A DNA stretch of 64,000 nucleotides from assembly GCA_021613335.1 (NCBI GenBank), contig JAJTWR010000026.1, positions 1 through 64,000 of the forward strand, read 5' to 3'. Position 1 is the first letter of the stretch. The number at the start of each line of letters is the position of its first letter. Under the pieces are notes generated by a model, which saw only the letters and a list, made by a program, of their open reading frames with translations, was not told the origin of the DNA and made no database searches. The translations under genes and the position numbers were made by a program. Shown here one piece after another: positions 49,501 to 61,488 of this stretch. Origin of the DNA: Whitmania pigra (taxonomy: Eukaryota > Annelida > Clitellata > Hirudinida > Haemopidae).

Positions 49501-51602
49501 GTTTTAAGTCTTGCTTATTCAAATTTGTATTTGGCTTACAAATTTGTGTTGACATTATCCTCATCACAAGTTGCTTGTGAGAGGTCGTTTTCAAAATTGA
49601 AATACGTTTTGAGCAGATTAATAAATTTTCTGAACCAGTCAATTCTACGATCATTCATGCTGATATCTTATGAGAAAGACTCTTTTCCAAGAATCAATAA
49701 CAATGAAATCATTGATGTTTTAGCATCGACTAGTGGAACGGTGAAAAAGCTGTTATAATAGTTAAAAGTGAATAGAAATTTTAGACTCTAGCGTTTCTTA
49801 TGTTTAAATTGATCAAACTAGGAGTTAAATAAAATTTCCCGGGCCGGTTTTTTATGCCAGTCCGACCCTGGTGACAGGGCTGTTTTGTCCTGGGCTATTT
49901 TGTCGCCGGGTTATTTTGTCGGGGCTATTTTGACGGGGCCATTTTGATGGGATTTTTCCGTCCTGGGCTATTTTGACGCCGGGCTGTTTCGACGGGGCTT
50001 TATTGTCGGGGCGGTTTTGTCGGGGCTGTTTTGTCTTGAACTATTTTGACGCCGTGCTATTTTGACGGGGCTGTTTTGTCGGGGCTATTCTGTCGCCGGG
50101 CTGTTATGACGGGGTGCCGTTTTACGGACAAACATACAATCCATTAACAAATCTGGCTCCATTTTCAGTAGGAAATAGCGAGGCAATATAAATATCGCCA
50201 TCACCATCCCTGATTTCATGTTATTTCGCATATGTGGTCACACCCTCCGCCACAACGCCGCTGCCAAGAAAAATGCTCCACTAGGTTCCATTGTTTCATC
50301 AAGAGTGAATCCCTGGAATTCTGCCCCCAGATATTATCAACCTACAACCCTACAACCTGCAGACGATTTGAAGCCCGCATTTCTAGCACTGTTTGAGGAA
50401 GTTTCTAACAATTTAATGGCGTAAAATTTCTCTATGCACTCAATATCTACATATTAACTAACTTCAACTTGTATTATATATTCAATGTTATTCATTCATA
50501 AAACATTCATATTCGATATTTACATTGGATATTAACATACATATTCGATATTCATATTTATGTTGGATATTCCTATTCGTATTGGATATTCATATTAAGA
50601 TTGGATATTCGCATTTATATTGAATATTCACATTTACATTGAATATTCAAATTCCTATTTGATATTTATATTCAGATGTGACCCTGTTTTTGATTGAAAT
50701 ATTTAAATTTAAAAAATATAAAATAAAACTATGCTATATCAACCTATTTGGCCGTTAACCTTTAGCCCAATCTTTAGTATGCTAATGATAAAGCTATTAT
50801 TGTGTTTGTAAAATATTATAATAACCAATTTCATCATGAATTTTAATTGTAAATTAAAGCCGTAGTAACAGTTTAACAAAATAAAAAAAGCATTCCATAT
50901 CTTTCTCGTAAACATTGCTCAACAACCACAAATACAAATACAAATACAAAAACAAACAATCAAAATGACAAACCTAGGTTCAGGAGGTGGTCCCTTGTTG
51001 AATCCCATCAGTGGAATAAATCCGATGAAGATGCCTGCAATCCAGCACAGAGCAATGATGACCTTGACCTTTTTCTTACTCATCAGCGTTTGGTACCTCA
51101 AGGGTCTGAGGATGGCCATGTACCTGTCTATGGTCACAGCGACCAGGTTGAATATGGATGTGGTGCATATCTGGAGGAGAATACTCGTGGATATTAAGCA
51201 CAGGCTAAAGTTTCCCGGAAGACCGATAGATGTCAGGATGGCTGCAGGAATTCCAACTAGACCGACTAGAAAGTCTGCTGTGGCCAGTGAGATGATGTAC
51301 ATGTTCGTGGCTGATTTTCTAATGTATGCGTTCTTGATGTACAAGTAGATGATGGCGATGTTGAAGAAAATTGCAAAGATGGCGATGATGATTTCAACTG
51401 CGATGTATGCAGCATTGAAATGCGTTGGAACCTGTATGTCTTCTTTGAATATCTCGGAAATACAATTCACGGCCTCTTCAGTGTAATTGGAGGAAGTAAG
51501 TTGAGAGCGAAGAGTAAATAATTGAGAGGAAGTGACAACGATGGACGATGTTTGGGGAATGGTGATGCTTGTATTCGCTTTGAAGATCAAATTCTGCATC
51601 AT
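43261..51602 (-). CDS. Adenosine-receptor-like class A GPCR, four exons
   Basis: Exons on the minus strand: 51602-50974, 46546-46423, 43830-43678 and 43503-43261. Phases match (2, 0, 0), giving 382 codons. The start has an in-frame TGA 15 nt upstream. The extracellular N-terminus has N-glycosylation sequons, followed by TM1 and TM2 (YIISLATADFLVGLVGIPAA). TM3 ends AVTIDRYMAI (DRY motif). Exon 2 carries ECL2 and TM5 (CFFLEVNNLSYLVFLYFS), with the Cys-Phe spacing of adenosine A2 receptors. Exon 3 is intracellular loop 3. Exon 4 holds TM6 (VTAFMVSWAPLYSFN) and TM7 (CLSHLNSVWNPLIYAFGTKD), the SHxNSxxNPxxYA signature of adenosine receptors. Such receptors sense extracellular adenosine and couple to Gs or Gi. 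Oddities: the TM6 CWxP is SWAP, and the TM1 GN is FN. Intron 1 (4.4 kb) carries transposon debris. Confidence 0.85.
43547..43610. repeat. (AAT)n microsatellite in the last GPCR intron
   Basis: About 60 bp, with one AGT interruption. Confidence 0.95.
43831..46422. other. GPCR intron 2, no other gene
   Basis: AT-rich. At 44918 a CAGTGGTCCCCAATCTTCTT stretch looks like a hAT terminal repeat, but no matching right end was found. Positions 44980-44994 hold a palindromic CTGCCCGCCAGAGGGCAG. Confidence 0.5.
46895..47038 (-). mobile_element. tRNA-derived SINE, copy 4 (intronic)
   Basis: The minus strand reads GCATGCAGGTTGGTCGAATG, then GGTAATAACAACAG and CACTGCCAGAGCGCCCTCGG, matching the family at 11676 and 13121. 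The B-box is degraded (GTGTTAGCAACCC). Confidence 0.7.
47766..48332 (+). mobile_element. pogo/Tigger-type element, copy 2
   Basis: Left end AGTGGAACCACTTATCT, then CCTCGGTTAACTCGCC. The right end, GGCGACATAACCGGGTTCGA followed by CTG, is a rough inverted repeat of it, as in Tigger elements. It retains 48050-48240, coding for part of the DNA-binding domain. The catalytic domain is absent. Confidence 0.8.
48050..48240 (+). pseudogene. Tigger/CENP-B-type transposase DNA-binding fragment
   Basis: Reads RGISANTISVWKKKADEIKQ, then DPAREKLRMTEHKDVDDAVL, matching the second helix-turn-helix start (TxEHxDVxxAL) of Tigger/jerky-like proteins. It is truncated after about 75 codons. Confidence 0.8.
49154..49335 (+). 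CDS. Possible terminal exon or transposon remnant, unidentified
   Basis: After an acceptor-like CTTTTCAG, an open frame of about 60 codons runs to a TAG: DEKLSKLINDEAQLLSEMK, then SATLLSLGPESTNKDEKHSY, ending ELLNDF. It has protein-like composition, but there is no known domain and no upstream exon. It lies in intron 1 of the GPCR on the opposite strand, directly before a hAT remnant, and may belong to that element. Confidence 0.25.
49450..50118 (+). mobile_element. Modular-TIR hAT-like element, 5'-truncated copy
   Basis: The right half is nearly identical to 22140-22747, including the hATC-coding part, the joining CCCGGGCCGGTTTTTT segment and the module array (49871-50118) ending ATGACGGGGTGCC. 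The left arm is missing, so no TSD can be tested. Confidence 0.9.
49500..49758 (+). pseudogene. hAT dimerisation domain in the truncated copy
   Basis: SSSQVACERSFSKLKYVLSR, then LNQSILRSFMLISYEKDSF, ending in TAA at 49758. It has about the same extent as the frame at 22114-22404, again without a catalytic core. Confidence 0.88.
50215..50427 (+). pseudogene. Probable LINE RT C-terminal remnant
   Basis: GHTLRHNAAAKKNAPLGSIV, then SSRVNPWNSAP, recalls the RVxxxWNSLP ending of CR1-type polymerases. A stop follows FEEVSNNLMA. Confidence 0.5.
50505..50676. repeat. Degenerate 19-bp tandem repeat
   Basis: Units such as GGATATTCATATTAAGATT, GGATATTCGCATTTATATT and GAATATTCACATTTACATT in a row. Confidence 0.8.
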
Positions 51603-53109
51603 CCGATTGTCTCTTCACTGGCTGCTTTTTTTCTGAATCACCTGCAATTATCAGCCTATTATTTTTCAAGAAAGAAATTATCATCGATGCTTGTAACCTT
51701 TAAAAAGCATAACACCCTCTTATGTTATTATCTTAATTACCTTTATTATTATTATTACAGTCAGCAGAAAATTATCGTCATGAAAGAATGAGGATTTTGT
51801 CAGGTAATTGACATTTAGGAGGTGCGTCTACTCTTACAGGAAATCGATTAAGCCCCTGTTTTTGTGATACATAACACATATGCCTTCCTAACATAAAAAG
51901 TTAAATATAAAGTTACGAGTTCTAACTCCTAAAAATAATTAGTAAGGAATCTGAAATCACATTACCAAGGATGTTATAATTTCTACAAATAAACACACTT
52001 TAATTGTTTACCATGTCATCATTTGAGATTATAATTGCATTATGTAATAACTATAAAATAAATGTTTAAACAAAGCCTTAATTACATAATAATATTTAAA
52101 CATTTATTTTTTTGCTTTAATGATTTAGAATTTAACATCAATTAATATTTAATTAATATTCTTTTATAAGTTTTCAAAAAGAGAAATAAATCTTTATAGC
52201 ACATCAACAAGAACTTCACGCTTCATGTTCTATGCGTTTCAACGTCTTAAACAATAACAACAACAACAACAACAACAACAACAGCAGCTTTTCAGAGCGA
52301 ATATTTTACGGAAATGATGAGACGATAGGAAGACTTGTAAACAGTTTTTCCATAAATTCTTGAAGGTCATCATTCCTCAGCAAAGAACGCCTGAATGAAT
52401 GTAACATTCATCCTTATGCACAACCAACCTTATTTTGTTGCTTACAACCATTACAGGGCTATTTATCGATAGTAAACAACTTTAAGAAACGTTAAACTTG
52501 AGTCCAGCAAATTAATTGAAAGATACGAGGCAACATTTACAAGGCGTAAAAGTAATTGATTTGAGCGTTGAAAGCAGTAAATTACAAGGTGCATTAACAC
52601 CTGAGATAAATGAGTGAATGAATGAATGAATGAGTTGACTGAAATGAAGTGATTCTGAACCTATTTCGTTATTTTTTAGAGAGATTTATTAAACAAAATA
52701 TTCAAACACAGTTACAAAAACCCTCTTAAAAATACACATGGTCTTAACCTTTGTAAAAAAAAAAGTCAGCCCGGAGGGATATATAAGCTGATGGGCTGCC
52801 TCTACCAATGACAAAAATTTTAAGCCGAGTATCACCAACGTCATAAAAATTAAGGAATCGTCCAGAAGTTCAACAATAAGTAAAGTGGCAGTTCCAAAAC
52901 ACAAGAAATCGGATTCACTTTAGAAAAGCCACATGAGATAATTTTATTTAGTCAGAATATGTGATTTGTAAGTACATTTGAAAATAGATTTGGACTTAGA
53001 GGGAGTAATGGTGATGGGAATCGAGAAAAATATGCCAGGGCCAGAGCACTTCTATGAAATTTTTTTGAGCTTGGTTCGAGAAACTACAGGTCTGTATTTG
53101 TCGATGGAC
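51603..53109. other. Upstream flank of the GPCR gene; no other gene
   Basis: Includes an (AAC)n run near 52254-52281 and TGAATGAA repeats at 52612-52634. No exon was supported. Confidence 0.5.
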
Positions 53110-53758
53110 AGCAAAAAATGGAACCCACTTATATCGACCTCGGTCAAATCGCTAACCCTATTAAGTCGACGTTTTTGAAGTGGAACCTCCAAACTCCTTC
53201 TTTGTCTTATCATTTTCTAATCGGTTATGTCGATTCATTTATGTCGCCGAACCCAATTCACTCTTACTGATTTTGTCTGAGGGGTAACACGCTGTAGCTA
53301 ATCTGTTTTTTTTCTGTTCTATTTTTTTATTCTAAAATTGTCTGGAGGTGTTAAGAGAAAACTGGACATTTAGTCAATAGAGAGAAATATAGGAATAAAT
53401 AATTATAAAGGTTTGTATAGAGATTCGGCGGTGGTTCTTATTGCATGTTGGTAAATCTCTGTTGTTAGTTGGATCACAGATAAAATTTGTTGCTAGCAAA
53501 CATGTAAAATATATACATATTGCTGTTATCAATATCAAATATATTGCTGTTGTGTAAAAAAAAAACTTCAACACGTGCATGTGCACTCACTTACTAATGC
53601 ACATTTTGTACATAAAGAAATTGCAAACACATGTTAATCCATATTGTCCTGTCGCCATATTGATATTCGGTTATTTCGAGCTTTTTGGCAAACCAAATAA
53701 TAATTATTATTATTATTATTATTAAACCCTTAAGCCGGCGACATAACCGGGTTCGACA
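53110..53758 (+). mobile_element. pogo/Tigger-type element, copy 3
   Basis: The left part, ATGGAACCCACTTATATCGA then CCTCGGTCAAATCGC, and the right end, GGCGACATAACCGGGTTCGA followed by CAG, are inverted relatives. Internal blocks are shared with copies 1 and 2. No transposase frame remains. An ATT run interrupts the right end (53698-53723). Confidence 0.78.
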
Positions 53759-53782
53759 GAAATGAATGAGGCAATAGATTGT

Positions 53783-54289
53783 TTAAATATTTATACATGA
53801 AGATAGATATGAGAAAGTCATTTGGTAAATGTTTAAAATGGAATTTTCGAAGAAGGTTGACTTGGAAGACGACGAAAAAGGAATATTAAAGAGGATGAGA
53901 AGAGAGAGTTTTTGAGATATGTGAAGGCATTTTAGTCTTGCGGTGTAATTTGAAGCCCAAACAATATTGCAGCATGATAAATATGGATAGATGAGTGTGT
54001 AGTATAACATAAGTTTTGAAACAGTTTTGTCAATGTAAAACCCAATCTTAGATAAAATTTCGTTATTTTTTGAAATCTTGGATAAGACATAATTTATATG
54101 ATCTGACCAAATCACATGCTCATCCAACCATACACACAAAAATTTACATTTTGGTACACGATTAATAACGACATCATTTAAACATAACGAAACATCAAAG
54201 TGAATGGATTTGGCTTTAGGATAAAACATGATGTAATTCGTCTTTCTTAAATTTAGAGAAAGTTTGTTAGCAAAGAACCAATCAAACAT
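53783..54289 (-). pseudogene. Non-LTR retrotransposon RT, post-palm region
   Basis: A 168-codon frame: WFFANKLSLNLRKTNYIMFY (primer-grip side), CKFLCVWLDEHVIWSDHINY, then LMLYYTLIYPYLSCCNIVWA. This is the standard order after the YADD motif in CR1/Jockey-type polymerases. The upstream palm (with its catalytic Asp residues) is missing. Confidence 0.88.
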
Positions 54290-54315
54290 GTTGCTTAGAT
54301 TAATATTAATAATTA

Positions 54316-54535
54316 TTGTTAGATTACCAGATTGTTGGCACTCAGTTTTCTTGTGTTTCAGTTACTTCAATCCTCGTCTTGAGGCGATCGTTTTCCACGC
54401 TAAGTTCGTTCACCTTTCCAGCTCAACTCTTTGACAGCAGATTTAATCAATCCAGACATCTCCTCGTTGATCGTCTCCCTTATGAACTTCATAATCTTTG
54501 CCCTGATTTTGTCGGCCAAATTATCAACATTTTAC
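54316..54535 (-). pseudogene. Probable LINE ORF1 coiled-coil fragment
   Basis: The minus strand reads VDNLADKIRAKIMKFIRETI, then NEEMSGLIKSAVKELS. After a one-base frameshift it continues VNELSVENDRLKTRIEVTET. The heptad-like leucine pattern and the position just upstream of an RT fragment on the same strand fit a LINE ORF1 brought next to ORF2 by an internal deletion. Confidence 0.6.
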
Positions 54536-54776
54536 AAGGGAGTGTCGCACTTCTAGAACCAAACAATGGAACAAACGAAATCCATGCAAAAATCAATTTT
54601 AAATTCATATTTTAATTAATTATTTACTTAATTATTGCTGCATTTATCAACAACGCATATTAGCACCAAATATAAATGAACTTTTCGTTGGAATAAAATA
54701 TTGCCTCGTTGACTGACGTTGAAATATGAGATTATGCCATCCTTATCAACTCATTAGCCCTTTTTAATTCAAAAGG

Positions 54777-54782
<6 letters not shown>

Positions 54783-54810
<28 letters not shown>

Positions 54811-54900
54811 AAAAATAAAAATAATATAATAATATTAATAATTTATAATATATTAATAATTTTAATAAATAAAAATAATATTAATAATATCATTGAAATT
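54783..54900. repeat. ATT/AAT low-complexity tract
   Basis: An ATT run, then AATAATATTAATAAT-type sequence. Confidence 0.85.
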
Positions 54901-55149
54901 ATACATTTTAAATTTTCTTTCTGAGACAATTAATTGGCAACTCGTACGCCATAATTTTCTTACACTTTGTTACCTTTTCAGATTATTTATGTTTACTTAT
55001 GGTTAGTTATGGTTGGTTAAGGTTGGCAGATTTTGGGGGGGGGGGGTGCAAATTTCCCGTGATTTTTAAACTAAAATTAATCTTTACAACTTAGATCGCT
55101 TGAACATCGTCTTTTAATAGCTGACCTCTGCTTATAATACAGGATCATC

Positions 55150-55380
55150 AGTAATTCAACTCACCTTAGAAACCATATTCATTTTGCAAACTACTCATCA
55201 ACTAAAGGTCATCAATTTAAACTAAGGTCAGATTTTTGCGCAACAGACAACATCAAATATTTTTTCACAAATCGAATAATTAACGTCTGGAATAATAGCA
55301 TTGTCTCAGCTAGCACCTATAGTTGTTTCACCTCCCTCCTCAATGAATATGACTTGCCACCTTTTCTCCTTCACTACTGA
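55150..55380 (+). pseudogene. LINE RT C-terminus remnant
   Basis: Reads STKGHQFKLRSDFCATDNIK, then YFFTNRIINVWNNSIVSAST. This is the TRGHxxKL...YFFxxRxINxWNxLP ending typical of CR1/L2-type elements, closing with LLHY and a stop. Confidence 0.85.
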
Positions 55381-56039
55381 TTGAACCTCTCGTTTCTTTC
55401 CTCAATGTTTTGATGTTTGATAGTGGGCAGGTAAGAGGCTTCGGTCCTCTACCCACTTAATAAAATAAAAAATAAAAGAACAATTAATTATTTTTTAAAT
55501 TTTCGTTTTATTTTTGTTTATATTATTTCAATAATTTATCACTTTCGACGACAATTTTAGAATTGTAACAGCTCTGCCCCTCGCTTTAAATGAGGCCACT
55601 ATTCCAATTTGAGCCCCTCTCACCCTCCAAAATGTTCAAGATTCGACACTTATGGCTGGTTACGGTTGGTTGTGGTCATCTTGAAAATTAATTACGTGCA
55701 CGAGGTTGCCACATTTCAAGTGTGTTGACTCCGCAAACACGAAAGAGTTACTTTGCAACAAAAATATGTTTCCACTTATCCTTAAAAACTTGTTTTCTTC
55801 CATTCCATTCAAGATTTTATTGGGTGATCTAATAAAAAACAATAATAATAATAATAATAATAACCATAAAAGTGTGTCAATTTATTGTGATAATAATTTA
55901 ATTATTTATATTTTTGTGATGTATTATTTTATTATTTGTAGCAAAATATATAACCAAAATACTTTTAAATATTTATTTAGCAGAAAACATAACTGAAAGT
56001 AGAACTGAAACTAATTCTTGATTTATTTATTTTTTGTTT
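55381..56039. other. No gene; (AAT)n run at 55841-55862
   Basis: AT-rich flank between LINE remnants. Confidence 0.5.
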
Positions 56040-57490
56040 TTATTTATTTATTTAACCGGTCGAAGGACTAAATAGCTACTAAAAGGACCAACCTCACCAA
56101 AAATGATACAACCAGTCAACATCGAGCGAGGAAAAGCAGGTTACAGATTAGTCGGTAATTGTTAAAAATTTTTTAAAATCAGTCTCGAGGATTAATGCTC
56201 TGAAACGGGAGAAAGTGCCAACAGATACCACCTCGTCTGATAGGGAATTCCAGACCGCAGCAACTCCGTTCAAAAAAACATTTTTTAGCAGCATTAGCTG
56301 ATCAGTTTCTCGCACGTAACTTAAAGCGGTGACCCCGTGTTCGATTGATTACGAATTGAACAAAATTTAAAAGATCACTATTCGCGAGACTATTCAGTAA
56401 TTTAAACAAAAAGACCATAGATCAGTAATTAAACGTCTATGTTCGAGTGTTTTGAGCCCTAGCATTTTAAGTCTGGCTGGATATGGCTGGTGACGAATGC
56501 TTGGAATTGCTTTTGCGAATCTTCTTTGGACTGACTCAATTTTTTTAACAAGGTATTTGAGGTGGGGATTCCATACAGGAGAGCAGTATTCTAGTATAGG
56601 TCTAACATATGTACAAAAGGCTTTTATTAGAGGGGTTGGGTCTCAAGTAGAAAAAGACAATAGGATCAGTTTGGATATGGTTGATGCTTTTTTAATGATG
56701 TTATCAATATGTTTGTCAAAGTGGAGAGAAGAATCAATGATTATCCCTAGATCTCTAACTTTGTCAACTCTTGTTAGCTTGTTGCTATTAATGAAATATT
56801 CACAAGGGTTAAAACTTCTTCTGCAGCCAATCTAGATTGGCCCTAGAACACTACCCTGAGGGACCCTGAGGGACTCCACTTGTGACAGAAACTTCATCAG
56901 AAAGAAATCCATTAATATTGACTCTTTGTGTCCTCAAATTAAGAAAATCCATAAGCCAACCATATAGATTATCATTAAAGCCATAGGTATATATCTTGCT
57001 CATTAGTTTAACATGTGAGACAGAGTCGAATGCTTTACGGAAATCCAAGTAGATGATGTCTAGGTTTTGCTTGTTCTGTAAGGCATTGTTGAGTGCATTC
57101 AAGGATGTTGGTAGAGGTTGATCGAGCTGGAATAAAGCCATGCTGGCTGCACTCAATTAGGTTGTGGTGTAACAAGTATTTCATAACAAATTTGTTGATT
57201 ATTCTTTCTATAGCTCTGCAGCAAGTAGATGTATCTGATATTTGTCTATAATTTTCAGAAGATATGGTGAGGCCTTTTTTGTGAATGGGTGTCACCAGAG
57301 CAATTTTCCAGAGGTAATTTATGATTCTTGAAGGATACATCAAATATGTAGGATAGTGGAGTGGCTAGTGATGAAGCACATTTTTTTTAGAAACAAGTTT
57401 TTGATACCATCAGGTCCTGCTGAGAGTGAAGATTTGAGGCCAAGAAGGGTAACAAAAACAATATCCGACGTGAATTCTATGTTTGGCATC
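56040..57490 (-). mobile_element. Non-LTR retrotransposon, 5'-truncated, inactive
   Basis: Minus-strand order: LGLKSSLSAGPDGIK (57.45 kb); LWKIALVTPIHKKG and SENYRQISDTSTCCRAIERI; palm motif A IIYLDFRKAFDSVSH; motif B TSGVPQG. After a short duplication come DLGIIIDSSLHFDKHI, YVRPILEYCSPVWNPHLKYL and the ending DEVVSVGTFSRFRALILETD, with a stop at about 56156. The motif C region (YADD) is deleted between VLGPI and the next block, and several frameshifts are present. The 3' end carries a TAAATAAATAAA-type tail, as in many CR1/Jockey-group LINEs. Confidence 0.92.
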
Positions 57491-58015
57491 TAAATATTCT
57501 TGCTTTTTAATAGCTGAAGCTCCTGAGATTGGTGATAGGCCCTTATTTATTTGAATCAAATGTAAATTCCACAAAGTCAAGACAATGTGGTCATCATTTA
57601 AGCAGGCGATCAGCTGACGAGCACCTGTTGAGTGCTGTGGTTATGGCAACCATTCGAAGACTTTTTATTTCGGCCATAATTAAAGTAGAACTCCCATTTC
57701 ATAATTTCGTACTGTGAACCAATTACCAAAACTGTCTAATGAGGAGCTTGTTTGAAATTGCAACATGAATTTAAATTTTAAATTAATTTAATTGTTAGGT
57801 CTTACGTGCTACCTACAAGCTTGTTAATTAATACGATTTGAATAACATTTTATAATCATCCACATTTCAAACAAACACCAGTAAAACGGGAACTTGACGC
57901 AAAATTCAGCACCTGTTCGATCTCAAGTTAATTCAAAATTTGCGACTTAATTTAAGATCTTTTAAGACAATCAATTGTACGTAGTTAACGTCCCGTGAAA
58001 TTATGTATTGCATAA
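57491..58015. other. No recognisable gene
   Basis: AT-rich spacer between the LINE and the microsatellite. Confidence 0.5.
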
Positions 58016-58480
<465 letters not shown>

Positions 58481-58649
58481 AAAAAGAAATAATATTTACA
58501 TTGTTATCGTCACATGTTTTGTGAAGCAATAAATGAACAGATGCATAAAAGCAATTACCTAATTATGTCAATAGTGACCTAATTTATAGAATAAATTTAA
58601 GGCAGTTTTGTTGTCAATTTAAGTTTTTCCTCACTATTTTTGTTTTGTT

Positions 58650-58705
58650 CATCATCATCGTCATCGTCATTATCATCATCATCATCACCACCACCATCAT
58701 CAAAT
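58650..58705. repeat. CAT/CAC trinucleotide tract
   Basis: ATCATCATCGTC.. and CATCACCACC iterations. Confidence 0.85.
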
Positions 58706-60045
58706 CATTATATACAGATTGGATAACGTGTTTGTCCAATCGACTAACAGTTTTTGGAAAAATCTTTTGAACTTTTGTTCTTTCGCCCTCACCTCTTGAA
58801 CTTTAAGGTCACAACTTTTTTTTTATTACATATAACAACAACAGCAACAACAATAATTAATAATATTTAATAATATTTAGCAATACTTATTATGATTACA
58901 TTCAATTTCAATAAGGCCTCTTTCGCTAACAGGCATATTTATTCTAATCAAGAAAAATTTTTTTTACAAACGGACTAATACTCAATTAACATTTGTTAAC
59001 GATTATTAACATAAATTACAAAATGTTAACTTTTTCCAAATCATATTTTAAGAGGAAATTGAATTAAATAAATAAATGAAATAAATGAACAAAATACTCA
59101 CAATAACAATTGTTAATTGATCAAAATCCGGTCAAAGATTTCACTCGGTTTAGTCGTTGTTATTAATATTAAGAAAGTAAATTATAATTACGCACTAAAT
59201 TATCACAAAGTCACAACTTATTATAATATCACACGTTACATTAATTCGTTATCACTGTAATTATGAACTCGAGATCAAGTTACGATACCCGCTTCATGGG
59301 GTTCTGTCTTGTTCTGGTAACGAACAATCAATTTATGGAGACTCATGCACCATACACAATGCACCGTTTCATTTCTTCATGCATGACAGTTAATTGATCG
59401 ATTTATTATTTCAAATTAAATTATGAATAATTGTCCGAAGTACATTTATGAGATGTACAAAATAATTATTGTTTTAATCTTAATTAATGAATATTAATTA
59501 TTAAGAATAAATAAATAAATTGTTGTTTACTTTGATCACGCCGTTAACATTAATTAACTGTTCATTATTACTGTTTTTATTACAATGGGGCCGATAATAA
59601 GTTCAATATCAACGACAACAACATCAACTATGATAATGGTAGCAATTATAATAATAATAATAACATTAATTATTAATGCGTCTTTAAATGATTTCAGTAA
59701 TGTTAACAAAGTCTCAAATACATCGAACAGCAATAGCAACAACAACAACAAATATGTGTTCAGTTGTTCCGATAACAGCAAACCTTTGAAGATTAAAATT
59801 CAAAGAAACTGCCCACATATTGATGACGTCACACACTTCAGTGATTCTATTTATAGACTTTTACTTTAATTGGTTTGTTGATCCAAGTAACGCTTGCGCA
59901 CTTATCTAATTATTTCATTATTTCGTTCTTCACCATTTAATGATCCTCAATTTAAAGTAATTCGTAGATAATTAAAATATTACAAACTATGTAAAATTAT
60001 TCTTATTATGCATTACTTATTAAGTTTGCATTTAACGAAATGTAG
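58706..60045. other. No confident gene
   Basis: AT-rich. A frame at 59585-59869 begins with a hydrophobic Ile run and an Asn/Ser-rich part. Its codons track ATA and AAC repeats, so I do not call it. Confidence 0.45.
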
Positions 60046-60291
60046 TTATTTATTGTTGACGTTCATCGTTTCAATGAAGCGGTTGTACCATCCCATTGAG
60101 AAGTGCTTGATGCTGAATGAACTTTGAGGATTGCTTTGGCTTTGACGATGGCGGTGATGATAATGATGATGATGATGATGATGATGATGATGTCGACGAC
60201 GACAATGATGTTTAATACAGACATACATAGCATTAATTGACTCCCACAAACAATAACCTTGCATTAACTCGGCAACTGTTAATTCGCGCAT
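60046..60291 (-). CDS. Possible small His-rich protein
   Basis: An 81-codon frame from an ATG: MRELTVAELMQGYCLWESIN, then AMYVCIKHHCRRR, a run of about ten His (from ATG/CAT repeats), RQSQSNPQSSFSIKHFSMGW and YNRFIETMNVNNK. The parts outside the His run look protein-like, which is why it is listed. There is no domain, splice site or poly(A) support. Confidence 0.3.
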   Translation of the reverse strand: MRELTVAELMQGYCLWESINAMYVCIKHHCRRRHHHHHHHHHHYHHRHRQSQSNPQSSFSIKHFSMGWYNRFIETMNVNNK

Positions 60292-60450
60292 GAATGACTT
60301 CAGCTAGTCATGCTTTAAAAGTTCCATTCTTGTGAATCATTATTTTAATAAATTCAAAATTACAACCACCGTCATCATCATCATTATCATTATTGTGACT
60401 CACCCACTCACATTCAACTCATCGTCCACCCACCTGCCATTCATTCGCTT

Positions 60451-60987
<537 letters not shown>

Positions 60988-61323
60988 TACCCATTCAATC
61001 GAAGTTGTCGGCATGCATAAGCGCCAAAAATAAGGACGTGATTTCTACTTGTTTGGCGATAATAAATAGGTAAAAGAAAAATAATAAATACACGAATAAA
61101 TTCATTGGCTCAAAAAATAAATTCAGGATCTAAAGTCTTAGAAATGTAAAACTGCAGATGTTGGAGTACTTCCAATTATTACATCGGAAAGGCTGCAGGT
61201 TCAATACTCTGGACAAAACAGTAAAGTGGTTATTTGTGGAATAATATCGAATTTTTACAGATGACTTACTCATTGTTATGAGACCGTATAACATAATTAT
61301 AACCGTGTGACAATAATTATAAC

Positions 61324-61488
61324 CATTAACTTCACTTTCATCTTCGATGTCGTCATCACCATCATCGCAATCGCAGCCCATCATCAAATTATAATTAGCC
61401 TGGTACAAGAAACTGCATTCCCAGTAACCATTGGCAACACTGGATTGTTTTAATTGTGTACTTCTGTTTGTCATCAAAATCAGTTCGT
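61324..61488 (-). CDS. Possible internal exon, unidentified
   Basis: After the acceptor GGTGATATTTCAG the minus strand is open: ELILMTNRSTQLKQSSVANG, then YWECSFLYQANYNLMMGCDC and an acidic DDGDDDIEDESEVN, to a weak donor AATG|GTTATAA. The phases at both ends agree (1/1). Composition is protein-like, but there is no recognised domain and no partner exon was found. Confidence 0.3.
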
